From the NCBI RefSeq assembly GCF_003122215.1, contig NZ_QEYD01000004.1:248001-312000 (forward strand): a stretch of 64,000 bases of DNA, read 5' to 3'. Below the pieces are notes generated by a model. That model saw only the letters and a list, made by a program, of their open reading frames with translations. It did no database searches and was not told the origin of the DNA. This document shows, one piece after another, positions 27,166-34,161 of the stretch. The first letter of the stretch is position 1. Each line of letters opens with the position of its first letter. The position numbers were made by a program, and so were the translations under genes. This stretch comes from Pararhodobacter marinus (lineage in GTDB: Bacteria; Pseudomonadota; Alphaproteobacteria; Rhodobacterales; Rhodobacteraceae).

Positions 27166-27801
27166 GTGCCCACCAAAGAAGAGGCCCTGCGGCAGAATCC
27201 GCATGCGCTGCGCGATCAGCGCGAAAAGAACCTCGAAGTCGCGATCGGTCGTCAGGTGCGCGAATTGCGCAAGCGCCAGCGCATGACCGGCGGCGAACTG
27301 GCGGCGATGACCGGGCTATCGGCGGGGATGCTGTCGAAGATCGAGAACGGGGTTATCTCGCCCTCGCTCAACACCATCTCGGCGCTGGCCCATGCGCTGC
27401 GGGTGCCACTGGTGCAGTTGTTCTCAAGCTACGAGGAAGAGCGCGGCTGCATGCATGTGAAATCCGGCGAAGGCGTCGAGATCGAGCGCGCCGGGACCCG
27501 CGCGGGCCATCAGTACCAGCTTCTGGGGCATATCGGCTCGAACGCGTCGGGCGTCGTGGTGGAGCCTTATCTCATCACCCTCGACGATGCCTCGCACCGT
27601 TTCCCGACCTTTCAGCACGAGGGGATCGAGATGCTCTACATGATCGAAGGCGTCGTCGATTACCGCCATGGCGACCGGATTTACCGGCTGGAACCCGGCG
27701 ATTCGCTGCTGTTCGATTCGGACGCGCCGCACGGGCCAGAAGGAATCGTCACGCTGCCAGTACGCTACCTGTCGATCATCACCTACCCTCAGGCAGGCTG
27801 A
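27166..27801 (+). CDS. XRE-family regulator with C-terminal cupin domain
   Basis: The 211-aa protein has an N-terminal XRE helix-turn-helix (about residues 27-87, GGELAAMTGLSAGMLSKIE as recognition region) and a C-terminal cupin (about 115-205, with EGIEMLYMIEGVVDYRHGD and LEPGDSLLFDSDAPHG). This is the domain order of PuuR-type regulators of amine and amino-acid use. Translation starts at GTG; AAGGAG is 7 nt upstream. The gene lies on the same strand 193 bp before the N-methylglutamate operon, and palindromes sit between them, so it is the natural candidate regulator of methylamine use. The ligand may be methylamine or a glutamyl derivative. Confidence 0.88.
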   Translation: MPTKEEALRQNPHALRDQREKNLEVAIGRQVRELRKRQRMTGGELAAMTGLSAGMLSKIENGVISPSLNTISALAHALRVPLVQLFSSYEEERGCMHVKSGEGVEIERAGTRAGHQYQLLGHIGSNASGVVVEPYLITLDDASHRFPTFQHEGIEMLYMIEGVVDYRHGDRIYRLEPGDSLLFDSDAPHGPEGIVTLPVRYLSIITYPQAG

Positions 27802-27870
27802 CGTTTTGTCGCTGCCGATTTTTTGGGCAGGGCGCCGGTGCCCCCGCGCAATGCGGTGATTCCGGATGCG

Positions 27871-27888
27871 ATTTCCTGGCAAGGAAAT
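27871..27888. promoter_or_regulatory. Operator-like palindrome upstream of mgsA (site 1)
   Basis: ATTTCCT-GGCA-AGGAAAT is a perfect inverted repeat with 7-nt arms. It lies about 110 bp before mgsA, just after the XRE-cupin gene, and resembles site 2 (TTTC...GAAA arms). It is a candidate binding site for that regulator. Confidence 0.5.
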
Positions 27889-27911
27889 GATTTCACTCAC
27901 AGGCGCATAAA

Positions 27912-27926
27912 TTTCTTGAAAAGAAA
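27912..27926. promoter_or_regulatory. Operator-like palindrome upstream of mgsA (site 2)
   Basis: TTTCTTGAAAAGAAA is an inverted repeat that overlaps a -35-like TTGAAA (27916-27921). The same half-sites with the same 5-nt spacer occur at 60079-60093 upstream of the Amt-family gene. Binding by the XRE-cupin regulator would block or position RNA polymerase. Confidence 0.55.
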
Positions 27927-27994
27927 CTAGGTTTCTCAATAGTAAGGGGTAACGGCACGAACAGGCCGGAGCCTCAAGCGCTATGGAGGATGCC

Positions 27995-28885
27995 ATGTGT
28001 GGGATTGTTGGGCTTTTCCTGAAGGGAGACGATTTGCGTCCCCGCTTGGGAGAGCTGCTGAGCGATATGCTTATCACGATGACCGATCGCGGTCCTGACA
28101 GCGCCGGGATCGCGATCTACGGGGATGCGGCGTCGGATGGCGTGAAGATCACGGTGCAGTCGGACGATCCGGCGGCGGCTTTCGAAGGGCTCGACGCCGC
28201 GCTGTCGGAGAAGATCGGCGCGCCCGTCACGGTGAAGGTGGTCGACACCCACGCGGTCGTCAGCGTGCCCGAGAGCGCCAAGGACGCCGCCGTCGTGGCA
28301 CTTGAAGAGCGCGGCTTGCGGATCATGGGCGCGGGCGTGGCGATGGAGATCTACAAGGAAGTCGGCCTGCCCAAGGACGTGTCCGAACGCTTCAACCTGC
28401 GCGCCATGGGCGGCAGCCACGGGATCGGCCATACGCGGATGGCCACGGAATCCGCCGTCACGACGATGGGCGCGCATCCGTTCTCGACCGCCGATGACCA
28501 GTGCCTCGTGCATAACGGCTCGCTGTCGAACCACAACCAAATGCGCCGCAAGCTGGCCAAGAAGGGCGTGTTCACCCGGTCGGAAAACGACACCGAGGTC
28601 GGCGCGGCCTATATCTCCAGCCGGATGGCCGACGGCGCGTCCCTGCGCGAGGCACTCGAAGGCACGCTTGAGGATCTTGACGGGTTCTTCACCTTCGTGA
28701 CCGGCACCAAGAACGGCTTCGGCGTCGTGCGCGACCCGATCGCCTGCAAACCGGCGGTGATGGCCGAGACCGACGATTACGTCGCTTTCGCCAGCGAATA
28801 CCGCGCCTTCGCCGACCTGCCGGGCATCGAGAAGGCCCGTGTCTGGGAACCCGAACCCGCCACCGTCTATTTCTGGGAGCGTTGA
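27995..28885 (+). CDS. mgsA: N-methylglutamate synthase subunit A (class II glutamine amidotransferase)
   Basis: The 296-aa protein begins MCGIVGLF; Cys2 becomes the N-terminal nucleophile of a class II amidotransferase. Other marks are DRGPDSAGIAI, GIGHTRMATES, LVHNGSLSNHNQ and SENDTEVGAAYI. The start at 27995 is fixed by the Cys and by GGAGGA 4 nt upstream; an in-frame ATG 12 bp earlier would bury the Cys. It matches the amidotransferase part of glutamate synthase as a separate subunit (also called GlxB). With MgsB and MgsC it is predicted to convert gamma-glutamylmethylamide to N-methylglutamate in the cytoplasm. The next gene starts 3 bp after its stop. Confidence 0.88.
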   Translation: MCGIVGLFLKGDDLRPRLGELLSDMLITMTDRGPDSAGIAIYGDAASDGVKITVQSDDPAAAFEGLDAALSEKIGAPVTVKVVDTHAVVSVPESAKDAAVVALEERGLRIMGAGVAMEIYKEVGLPKDVSERFNLRAMGGSHGIGHTRMATESAVTTMGAHPFSTADDQCLVHNGSLSNHNQMRRKLAKKGVFTRSENDTEVGAAYISSRMADGASLREALEGTLEDLDGFFTFVTGTKNGFGVVRDPIACKPAVMAETDDYVAFASEYRAFADLPGIEKARVWEPEPATVYFWER

Positions 28886-28888
28886 AGC

Positions 28889-29575
28889 ATGAGCGTCACC
28901 CTCGATATGAGCCAGACCCCGCTGCGCGAGGTGAACACCACGCTGCAGGCGGCCGCCAAGGCCCATTCCAACGAGCCGCATGTCATCGTCAATGCGCGCG
29001 GCAGCCACGCGATGGCGGTGGGTCTGGACGGCCCGCTGCATGTCACGGTCAAGGGCTCGACCGGCTATTACTGCGCGGGCATGAACAAGGAAGCCACCGT
29101 TACGGTCGAAGGCTCGGCCGGGCCGGGCGTGGCCGAGAACATGATGTCGGGCGTGGTCACCATTGAAGGCGATGCCTCGCAATATGCGGGCGCAACCGGG
29201 CATGGCGGGCTTCTGAACATCAAGGGCAATGCCAGTTCGCGCTGCGGGATCTCGATGAAGGGCATCGACATCGTCGTGCATGGCAATATCGGCCACATGT
29301 CCGCCTTCATGGCGCAGAAGGGCAACCTGGTTGTGCTGGGCGATGCCGGCGACGCGCTGGGTGACAGCCTGTACGAGGCGCGGCTTTTCGTGCGCGGCAC
29401 GGTGAAGAGCCTAGGCGCCGACTGCATCGAGAAAGAGATGCGGCCCGAGCATATCGACCTGCTCAGGGACCTGCTGGAACGCGCCGGGGCGGATGCGAAG
29501 CCCGAAGAGTTCAAGCGTTATGGTTCGGCCCGCAAGCTCTACAATTTCAACATCGACCACGCTGGCGAATACTGA
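28889..29575 (+). CDS. mgsB: N-methylglutamate synthase subunit B (GXGXG domain)
   Basis: The 228-aa protein corresponds to the GXGXG beta-helix domain at the C-terminus of large-subunit glutamate synthase, here as a free subunit (GlxC-like). Repeated turns with Gly are visible: GYYCAGMNKEATVTVEGSAG, GDASQYAGATGHGGLLNIKG and GDAGDALGDSLYEARLFVRG. In glutamate synthase this domain is structural and helps form the ammonia channel. It sits between mgsA (3 bp) and mgsC (10 bp), so the three subunits should be made in equal amounts. Length is as expected for the family. Confidence 0.88.
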   Translation: MSVTLDMSQTPLREVNTTLQAAAKAHSNEPHVIVNARGSHAMAVGLDGPLHVTVKGSTGYYCAGMNKEATVTVEGSAGPGVAENMMSGVVTIEGDASQYAGATGHGGLLNIKGNASSRCGISMKGIDIVVHGNIGHMSAFMAQKGNLVVLGDAGDALGDSLYEARLFVRGTVKSLGADCIEKEMRPEHIDLLRDLLERAGADAKPEEFKRYGSARKLYNFNIDHAGEY

Positions 29576-29585
29576 GGAGCGCGTG

Positions 29586-30911
29586 ATGGAAAAGACCCCG
29601 CAGACGATGCCGCGCCAGTCCTGGACATTCTCGAACGAGACGAATGCCGAGATCCGTCGCGCCGCAGCCACCGGCATCTACGACATTCGCGGTGGTGGCG
29701 CGAAGCGCCGGGTGCCGCATTTCGATGACCTGCTGTTTCTGGGCGCCTCGATGTCGCGCTATCCGCTCGAAGGCTACCGCGAGCGCTGCGAAACCTCGGT
29801 CACGCTGGGCACGCGGTTTGCCAAGAAGCCCATCGAGCTGAAGATCCCGATCACCATCGCCGGCATGTCCTTCGGCTCGCTCTCGGCCAATGCGAAAGAG
29901 GCGCTGGGCCGGGGCGCGACGATGGCCGGCACCTCGACCACCACCGGCGATGGCGGCATGACCGAGGAAGAGCGCGGGCATTCCGAGAAACTGGTCTACC
30001 AGTATCTGCCCTCGCGCTACGGGATGAACCCCGACGACATCCGCCGCGCCGATGCAATCGAGGTCGTGGTGGGGCAGGGCGCCAAGCCCGGCGGCGGCGG
30101 GATGCTGCTGGGTCAGAAGATCACGCAGCGCGTGGCCGACATGCGCTCGCTCCCGGTGGGGATCGACCAGCGCTCGGCCTGCCGTCACCCCGACTGGACC
30201 GGGCCCGACGATCTGGAAATCAAGATCCTCGAGTTGCGGGAAATCACGGGTTGGGAAAAACCGATCTACGTCAAGATCGGCGGCGCGCGCCCCTATTACG
30301 ACACCGCGCTGGCGGTGAAGGCCGGGGCCGACGTGGTGGTTCTGGACGGGATGCAGGGCGGCACCGCTGCCACGCAGGACGTGTTCATCGAACATGTCGG
30401 CCAGCCCACGCTGGCCTGTATCCGCCCCGCCGTGCAGGCGCTGCAGGATCTGGGCATGCACCGTGAGGTGCAGCTGGTCGTGTCGGGCGGGATCCGCACC
30501 GGTGCGGACGTGGCCAAGGCGCTGGCGCTGGGCGCGGATGCGGTCAGCATCGGCACCGCGGCGCTGATCGCACTGGGCGACAACGATCCGAAATGGGAAT
30601 CCGAGTACCAGAAACTGGGCACCACGACCGGCGCCTATGACGACTGGCACGAGGGCCGCGACCCGGCGGGCATCACCACGCAGGACCCAGAGCTGATGAA
30701 GCGGCTCGATCCGGAAATGGCGGGGCGTCGTCTGCGCAACTACCTGAACGTGCTGACGCTGGAATGCCAGACGCTGGCGCGGGCCTGCGGGCATAACCAC
30801 GTCCACAACCTCGAACCCGAGGATCTGTGCGCGCTGACGATGGAAGCCGCGGCCATGGCGCAGGTGCCGCTGGCCGGAACCAACTGGTACCCGGGCAAAC
30901 CGGGATTCTGA
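29586..30911 (+). CDS. mgsC: N-methylglutamate synthase subunit C (FMN-binding glutamate synthase-like)
   Basis: The 441-aa protein is the FMN-binding glutamate synthase domain (GlxD-like). It has ITIAGMSFGSLSANAKEALG, GQGAKPGGGGMLLGQKI, CRHPDWTGPDDL, YVKIGGARP, VVLDGMQGGTAATQ and VSGGIRTGADVAKALALGADAVSIGTAA, which frame the flavin and substrate sites. Cys residues in LECQTLARACGH near the C-terminus are candidate Fe-S ligands. The ATG at 29586 is chosen for GAGGAG 8 nt upstream; the open frame extends further but overlaps mgsB. It should use reducing power to form N-methylglutamate. A hairpin without T-tract lies just after its stop. Confidence 0.88.
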   Translation: MEKTPQTMPRQSWTFSNETNAEIRRAAATGIYDIRGGGAKRRVPHFDDLLFLGASMSRYPLEGYRERCETSVTLGTRFAKKPIELKIPITIAGMSFGSLSANAKEALGRGATMAGTSTTTGDGGMTEEERGHSEKLVYQYLPSRYGMNPDDIRRADAIEVVVGQGAKPGGGGMLLGQKITQRVADMRSLPVGIDQRSACRHPDWTGPDDLEIKILELREITGWEKPIYVKIGGARPYYDTALAVKAGADVVVLDGMQGGTAATQDVFIEHVGQPTLACIRPAVQALQDLGMHREVQLVVSGGIRTGADVAKALALGADAVSIGTAALIALGDNDPKWESEYQKLGTTTGAYDDWHEGRDPAGITTQDPELMKRLDPEMAGRRLRNYLNVLTLECQTLARACGHNHVHNLEPEDLCALTMEAAAMAQVPLAGTNWYPGKPGF

Positions 30912-30926
30912 CAACGAGAGACCGGA

Positions 30927-30947
30927 AGGGGGGCCGCTGGCCCCCCT
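30927..30947 (+). terminator. Intercistronic hairpin after mgsC (no T-tract)
   Basis: Arms AGGGGGGCC and GGCCCCCCT flank the loop GCT. No T-run follows, so it is more likely an attenuator or mRNA-stabilising hairpin between mgsC and gmaS than a full terminator. An almost identical hairpin with a T-run follows gmaS. Confidence 0.6.
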
Positions 30948-30983
30948 CGCGCGGTCCGGATCGACCAACAGGGGAACAAGAGA

Positions 30984-32300
30984 ATGAGCAAACTTGCCAA
31001 ATTCGCCGCCGACAAAGGCGTGAAGTATTTCATGATTTCCTACACCGACCTGTTCGGTGGCCAGCGCGCCAAGCTGGTACCGGCGCAGGCGATCGCGGGG
31101 ATGGAAGAGGACGGTGCGGGCTTTGCGGGCTTCGCGACCTGGTTCGACATGACGCCCGCCCATCCCGACATGCTGGCCGTGCCCGATGCCGATGCCGTGA
31201 TCCAGCTGCCGTGGAAGCCCGAGGTCGCCTGGGTCCCCGCGCGCTGCATCATGGAAGGCGAGAATGTCGAACAGGCGCCGCGCAACGTGCTGGCGAAACT
31301 GGTGGCCGAAGCCGCCGAGGAGGGCCTTCGCGTCAAGACCGGGATCGAGGCCGAGTTCTTCCTGCTGACGCCCGAGGGCGACGCGATCTCGGACGCGTTC
31401 GATACCGCCGAGAAACCCTGCTACGACCAGCAGGCGGTGATGCGCCGCTATGACGTCATCGCCGAGATCTGCGACTACATGCTCGATCTGGGCTGGGGCC
31501 CCTACCAGAACGACCACGAGGACGCGAACGGCCAGTTCGAGATGAACTGGGATTACGCCGACGCGATGGTCACCGCCGACCGGCATTCGTTCTTCAAGTT
31601 CATGGTCAAGTCGGTGGCCGAGAAACACGGCCTGCGCGCGACTTTCATGCCCAAACCCATCGAGGGGCTGACCGGCAACGGCTGCCACGCGCATATCTCG
31701 GTCTGGGATCTGGACGGCAAGACCAACGCTTTCGCCGGGAACGCCGGCGGCCAGATCGGCGAGGTCGGTCTGTCCGAACAGGGCGGGCATTTCCTTGGCG
31801 GGATCATGAAGCATGCCGAGGCGCTGGCGGCGATCACCAATCCGACGGTCAACAGCTACAAGCGCATCAACGCGCCGCGCACGATGTCGGGCGCGACCTG
31901 GGCGCCCAACACGGTGACATGGACGGGCAACAACCGCACCCACATGGTCCGCGTGCCCGGCCCCGGCCGGTTCGAGCTGCGCCTGCCCGACGGGGCAGTG
32001 AATCCCTACCTGCTGCAGGCCGTCATCATCGCCGCCGGCCTGTCGGGCATCCGCTCGAAAGCCGATCCGGGCCGGCGCTACGACATCGACATGTATGCCG
32101 AGGGCAAGTCGATCACCGATGCGCCGAAACTGCCGCTCAACATGCTCGACGCGATCCGCAATCTGGATGCCGACACCGAGCTGAAAGCGATGCTGGGGGA
32201 CAAGTTCTCGGCCTCGTACATCAAGATGAAGCACCAGGAATGGAACGCTTTCGTCAACCATTTCTCGCGCTGGGAGAAAGACAACACGCTCGATATCTGA
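30984..32300 (+). CDS. gmaS: Gamma-glutamylmethylamide synthetase (type III glutamine synthetase-like)
   Basis: The 438-aa enzyme ligates glutamate and methylamine using ATP to give gamma-glutamylmethylamide; some relatives (GlnT) use ammonia. Glutamine synthetase marks are G-I-E-A-E-F-F (metal-binding Glu pair), NDHEDANGQFEMNW, TFMPKPI, G-N-G-C-H-A-H-I-S, NPTVNSYKR and the Arg-rich FELRLPDGAVNPYLL. Length fits GmaS/GlnT. Sequence alone does not separate the two; position between mgsABC and the sarcosine-oxidase-like genes argues for methylamine. Ribosome-binding site GGGGAACAAGAGA precedes the ATG. A strong terminator follows. Confidence 0.82.
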   Translation: MSKLAKFAADKGVKYFMISYTDLFGGQRAKLVPAQAIAGMEEDGAGFAGFATWFDMTPAHPDMLAVPDADAVIQLPWKPEVAWVPARCIMEGENVEQAPRNVLAKLVAEAAEEGLRVKTGIEAEFFLLTPEGDAISDAFDTAEKPCYDQQAVMRRYDVIAEICDYMLDLGWGPYQNDHEDANGQFEMNWDYADAMVTADRHSFFKFMVKSVAEKHGLRATFMPKPIEGLTGNGCHAHISVWDLDGKTNAFAGNAGGQIGEVGLSEQGGHFLGGIMKHAEALAAITNPTVNSYKRINAPRTMSGATWAPNTVTWTGNNRTHMVRVPGPGRFELRLPDGAVNPYLLQAVIIAAGLSGIRSKADPGRRYDIDMYAEGKSITDAPKLPLNMLDAIRNLDADTELKAMLGDKFSASYIKMKHQEWNAFVNHFSRWEKDNTLDI

Positions 32301-32618
32301 GCGCCGTTTCCACGCGATACCGGACCCGGAGACGTCACCCGCCGGTCCGAACCTGACGGGGGCCGCTGGCCCCCGTTTTTTGTGTGCCCAAGGCCGGATG
32401 CCTTCCGTGCAGCGCCGGGGCCGGTAGCTGGAAAACACTGGCGTTTCAGTCGGTTGCCTGTCCTCCCGCGCGCAGACAGTCAATGATTCGACGCGATCTA
32501 ACCCGTTGTTGCGTCGCGTCCGAAAAGCGGAAAACTACGTCCAATAACGGGAAGAAAACACCCGCATCCACCGCTAACCTGATCCCATGCAAACGGTGCC
32601 AACCAAGGAGCAGCGCCG
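32301..32618. other. Intergenic region between gmaS and the mgd genes, about 318 bp
   Basis: It contains the gmaS terminator (32356-32381) and presumably the promoter of the mgdABCD operon. The part from 32480 to 32600 is AT-richer than its surroundings. No TTTCT-N5-AGAAA palindrome is present, so mgd may be controlled separately from mgs. Confidence 0.4.
32356..32381 (+). terminator. Rho-independent terminator after gmaS
   Basis: A perfect 9-bp stem (arms ACGGGGGCC and GGCCCCCGT) with loop GCT is followed by six T residues. It lies 55 bp after the gmaS stop and should end the mgsABC-gmaS transcript. Confidence 0.9.
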
Positions 32619-33869
32619 ATGAAATTCTCCGGTTTCCGGGTCTTCGCCGAGGCCCTTCGCGGCCACAAGGGCTGGAAGCCCCTCTGGCGCGATCCCGCGC
32701 CGCAATCCGAATACGACGTCATCATCGTCGGCGGCGGCGGTCACGGGCTGGCCACGGCGTTTTACCTTGCCGAGGTCCATGGCATCCGCAAGGTCGCGGT
32801 CCTGGAAAAGGGCTGGCTGGGCTCGGGCAATATCGGCCGAAACACGACGATCATCCGCTCGAACTACCTGCTGCCGGGCAACCAGCCGTTCTACGAATTC
32901 TCGATGAAACTGTGGGAAGGGCTGGAACAGGCGATCAATTTCAACGCCATGGTCAGCCAGCGCGGCATCCTGAACCTCTATCACAGCGATGGCCAGCGCG
33001 ATGCGTACCGGCGGCGCGGCAACGCGATGCACCTGACCGGCGCCGGGGCCGAATTGCTGGATCAGGACGCCGTTCGGCGGATGTATCCGTGGCTCAATTT
33101 CGAGAATGCGCGCTTTCCCATCAAGGGCGGGCTGTTGCAGCGCCGTGCGGGAACCGCGCGCCATGACGGGGTCGCCTGGGGCTATGCCCGCGCCGCCGAT
33201 CTGCGGGGCGTCGACATCATCCAGAATTGCGAAGTGACCGGCTTCCGGATCGAGAATGGCCGCGTGCAGGGCGTGGAAACCAACCGCGGCACTATCGGCG
33301 CGAAGAAGGTGGGCGTGGCGGTGGCCGGGTCCTCGTCGCGCGTGATGGCGCAGGCGGGGCTGCGGCTGCCCATCGAAAGCCATGTGCTTCAAGCGTTCGT
33401 CACCGAAGGGCTGAAACCGGCGATCGACGGGGTCATCACCTTCGGCGCCGGGCATTTCTATGTCAGCCAGTCGGACAAGGGCGGGCTCGTGTTCGGGGGC
33501 GATATCGACGGATACAATTCCTACGCGCAGCGCGGCAACCTGCCGGTGGTCGAGGATGTGCTCGAAGGCGGCATGGCGCTGATGCCCCGGATCGGGCGCG
33601 CGCGGCTGCTGCGCAGCTGGGCGGGGCTGATGGACATGTCGATGGACGGCTCGCCCATCATCGACCGCACGCCGGTCGACGGGCTCTATCTGAATGCCGG
33701 CTGGTGCTATGGCGGGTTCAAGGCCACGCCCGCCTCGGGCTATGCCTTCGCGCATCTTCTTGCCACCGATACCCCCCACGAAACCGCCACGGCCTACCGT
33801 CTGGACCGGTTCGCGCGCGGTTACGTCATCGATGAAAAGGGCGTCGGCGCCCAACCCAACCTGCATTGA
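32619..33869 (+). CDS. mgdA: N-methylglutamate dehydrogenase subunit A (sarcosine oxidase beta-like)
   Basis: The 416-aa flavoprotein has an FAD-binding motif VIIVGGGGHGLATAFYLAE (about 34-52), then GRNTTIIRSNYL. His182 lies in ARHDGVAWGYARAAD; in heterotetrameric sarcosine oxidase the His at this place holds the covalent FMN (family knowledge). The C-terminal MDMSMDGSPIID and GWCYGGFKATP blocks are typical of the SoxB family. AGGAG precedes the ATG. It heads a four-gene set in the order soxBDAG. Neighbouring mgsABC-gmaS argues for N-methylglutamate rather than sarcosine as substrate, giving glutamate and a one-carbon unit. Confidence 0.85.
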   Translation: MKFSGFRVFAEALRGHKGWKPLWRDPAPQSEYDVIIVGGGGHGLATAFYLAEVHGIRKVAVLEKGWLGSGNIGRNTTIIRSNYLLPGNQPFYEFSMKLWEGLEQAINFNAMVSQRGILNLYHSDGQRDAYRRRGNAMHLTGAGAELLDQDAVRRMYPWLNFENARFPIKGGLLQRRAGTARHDGVAWGYARAADLRGVDIIQNCEVTGFRIENGRVQGVETNRGTIGAKKVGVAVAGSSSRVMAQAGLRLPIESHVLQAFVTEGLKPAIDGVITFGAGHFYVSQSDKGGLVFGGDIDGYNSYAQRGNLPVVEDVLEGGMALMPRIGRARLLRSWAGLMDMSMDGSPIIDRTPVDGLYLNAGWCYGGFKATPASGYAFAHLLATDTPHETATAYRLDRFARGYVIDEKGVGAQPNLH

Positions 33870-33879
33870 GGGCGATGCC

Positions 33880-34161
33880 ATGCTGATCCCGCACCCCCTT
33901 CTCGGCCTGCGCGACGCGCAGGAATTCACCTATCTCGGCGATGCCCGCCTTATCGAGCGCCCAACCAGCGGCGACGAGGCGGATCTGGCCGAGTACGTCT
34001 TTCAGCGCGACAATCCGGCGGGGCTTCACCGCGAGCTGTGGTTCCATGAACAGGGGGACCGCTCGTGGCTGGTGGTGACGCGCAATACGCTGACGCATGA
34101 GATCCTTGGCGCCGAACTGGCGCGCGACGTGGCCCTTGCGCGCAAGGAGGGCACGGCATGA
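33880..34161 (+). CDS. mgdB: N-methylglutamate dehydrogenase subunit B (sarcosine oxidase delta-like)
   Basis: The 93-aa product matches the small SoxD family: FTYLGDA, ADLAEYVFQRDNPAGLHRELWFH and NTLTHEI are conserved features. The start at 33880 follows GAGGG by 8 nt. In classical SoxD a CPxCG near the N-terminus and a later Cys bind zinc with a His. Here the corresponding positions read HPLLG and HEQGD, so most zinc ligands are missing. It overlaps mgdC by 4 bp (ATGA). It is likely a structural subunit of the dehydrogenase. Confidence 0.82.
   Translation: MLIPHPLLGLRDAQEFTYLGDARLIERPTSGDEADLAEYVFQRDNPAGLHRELWFHEQGDRSWLVVTRNTLTHEILGAELARDVALARKEGTA

Noticed and set aside
29547-32483. Open frame of about 980 codons on the minus strand
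   Set aside because: It is antisense to mgsC and gmaS, both with strong family motifs; the product is Arg/Asp/His-rich and resembles nothing.
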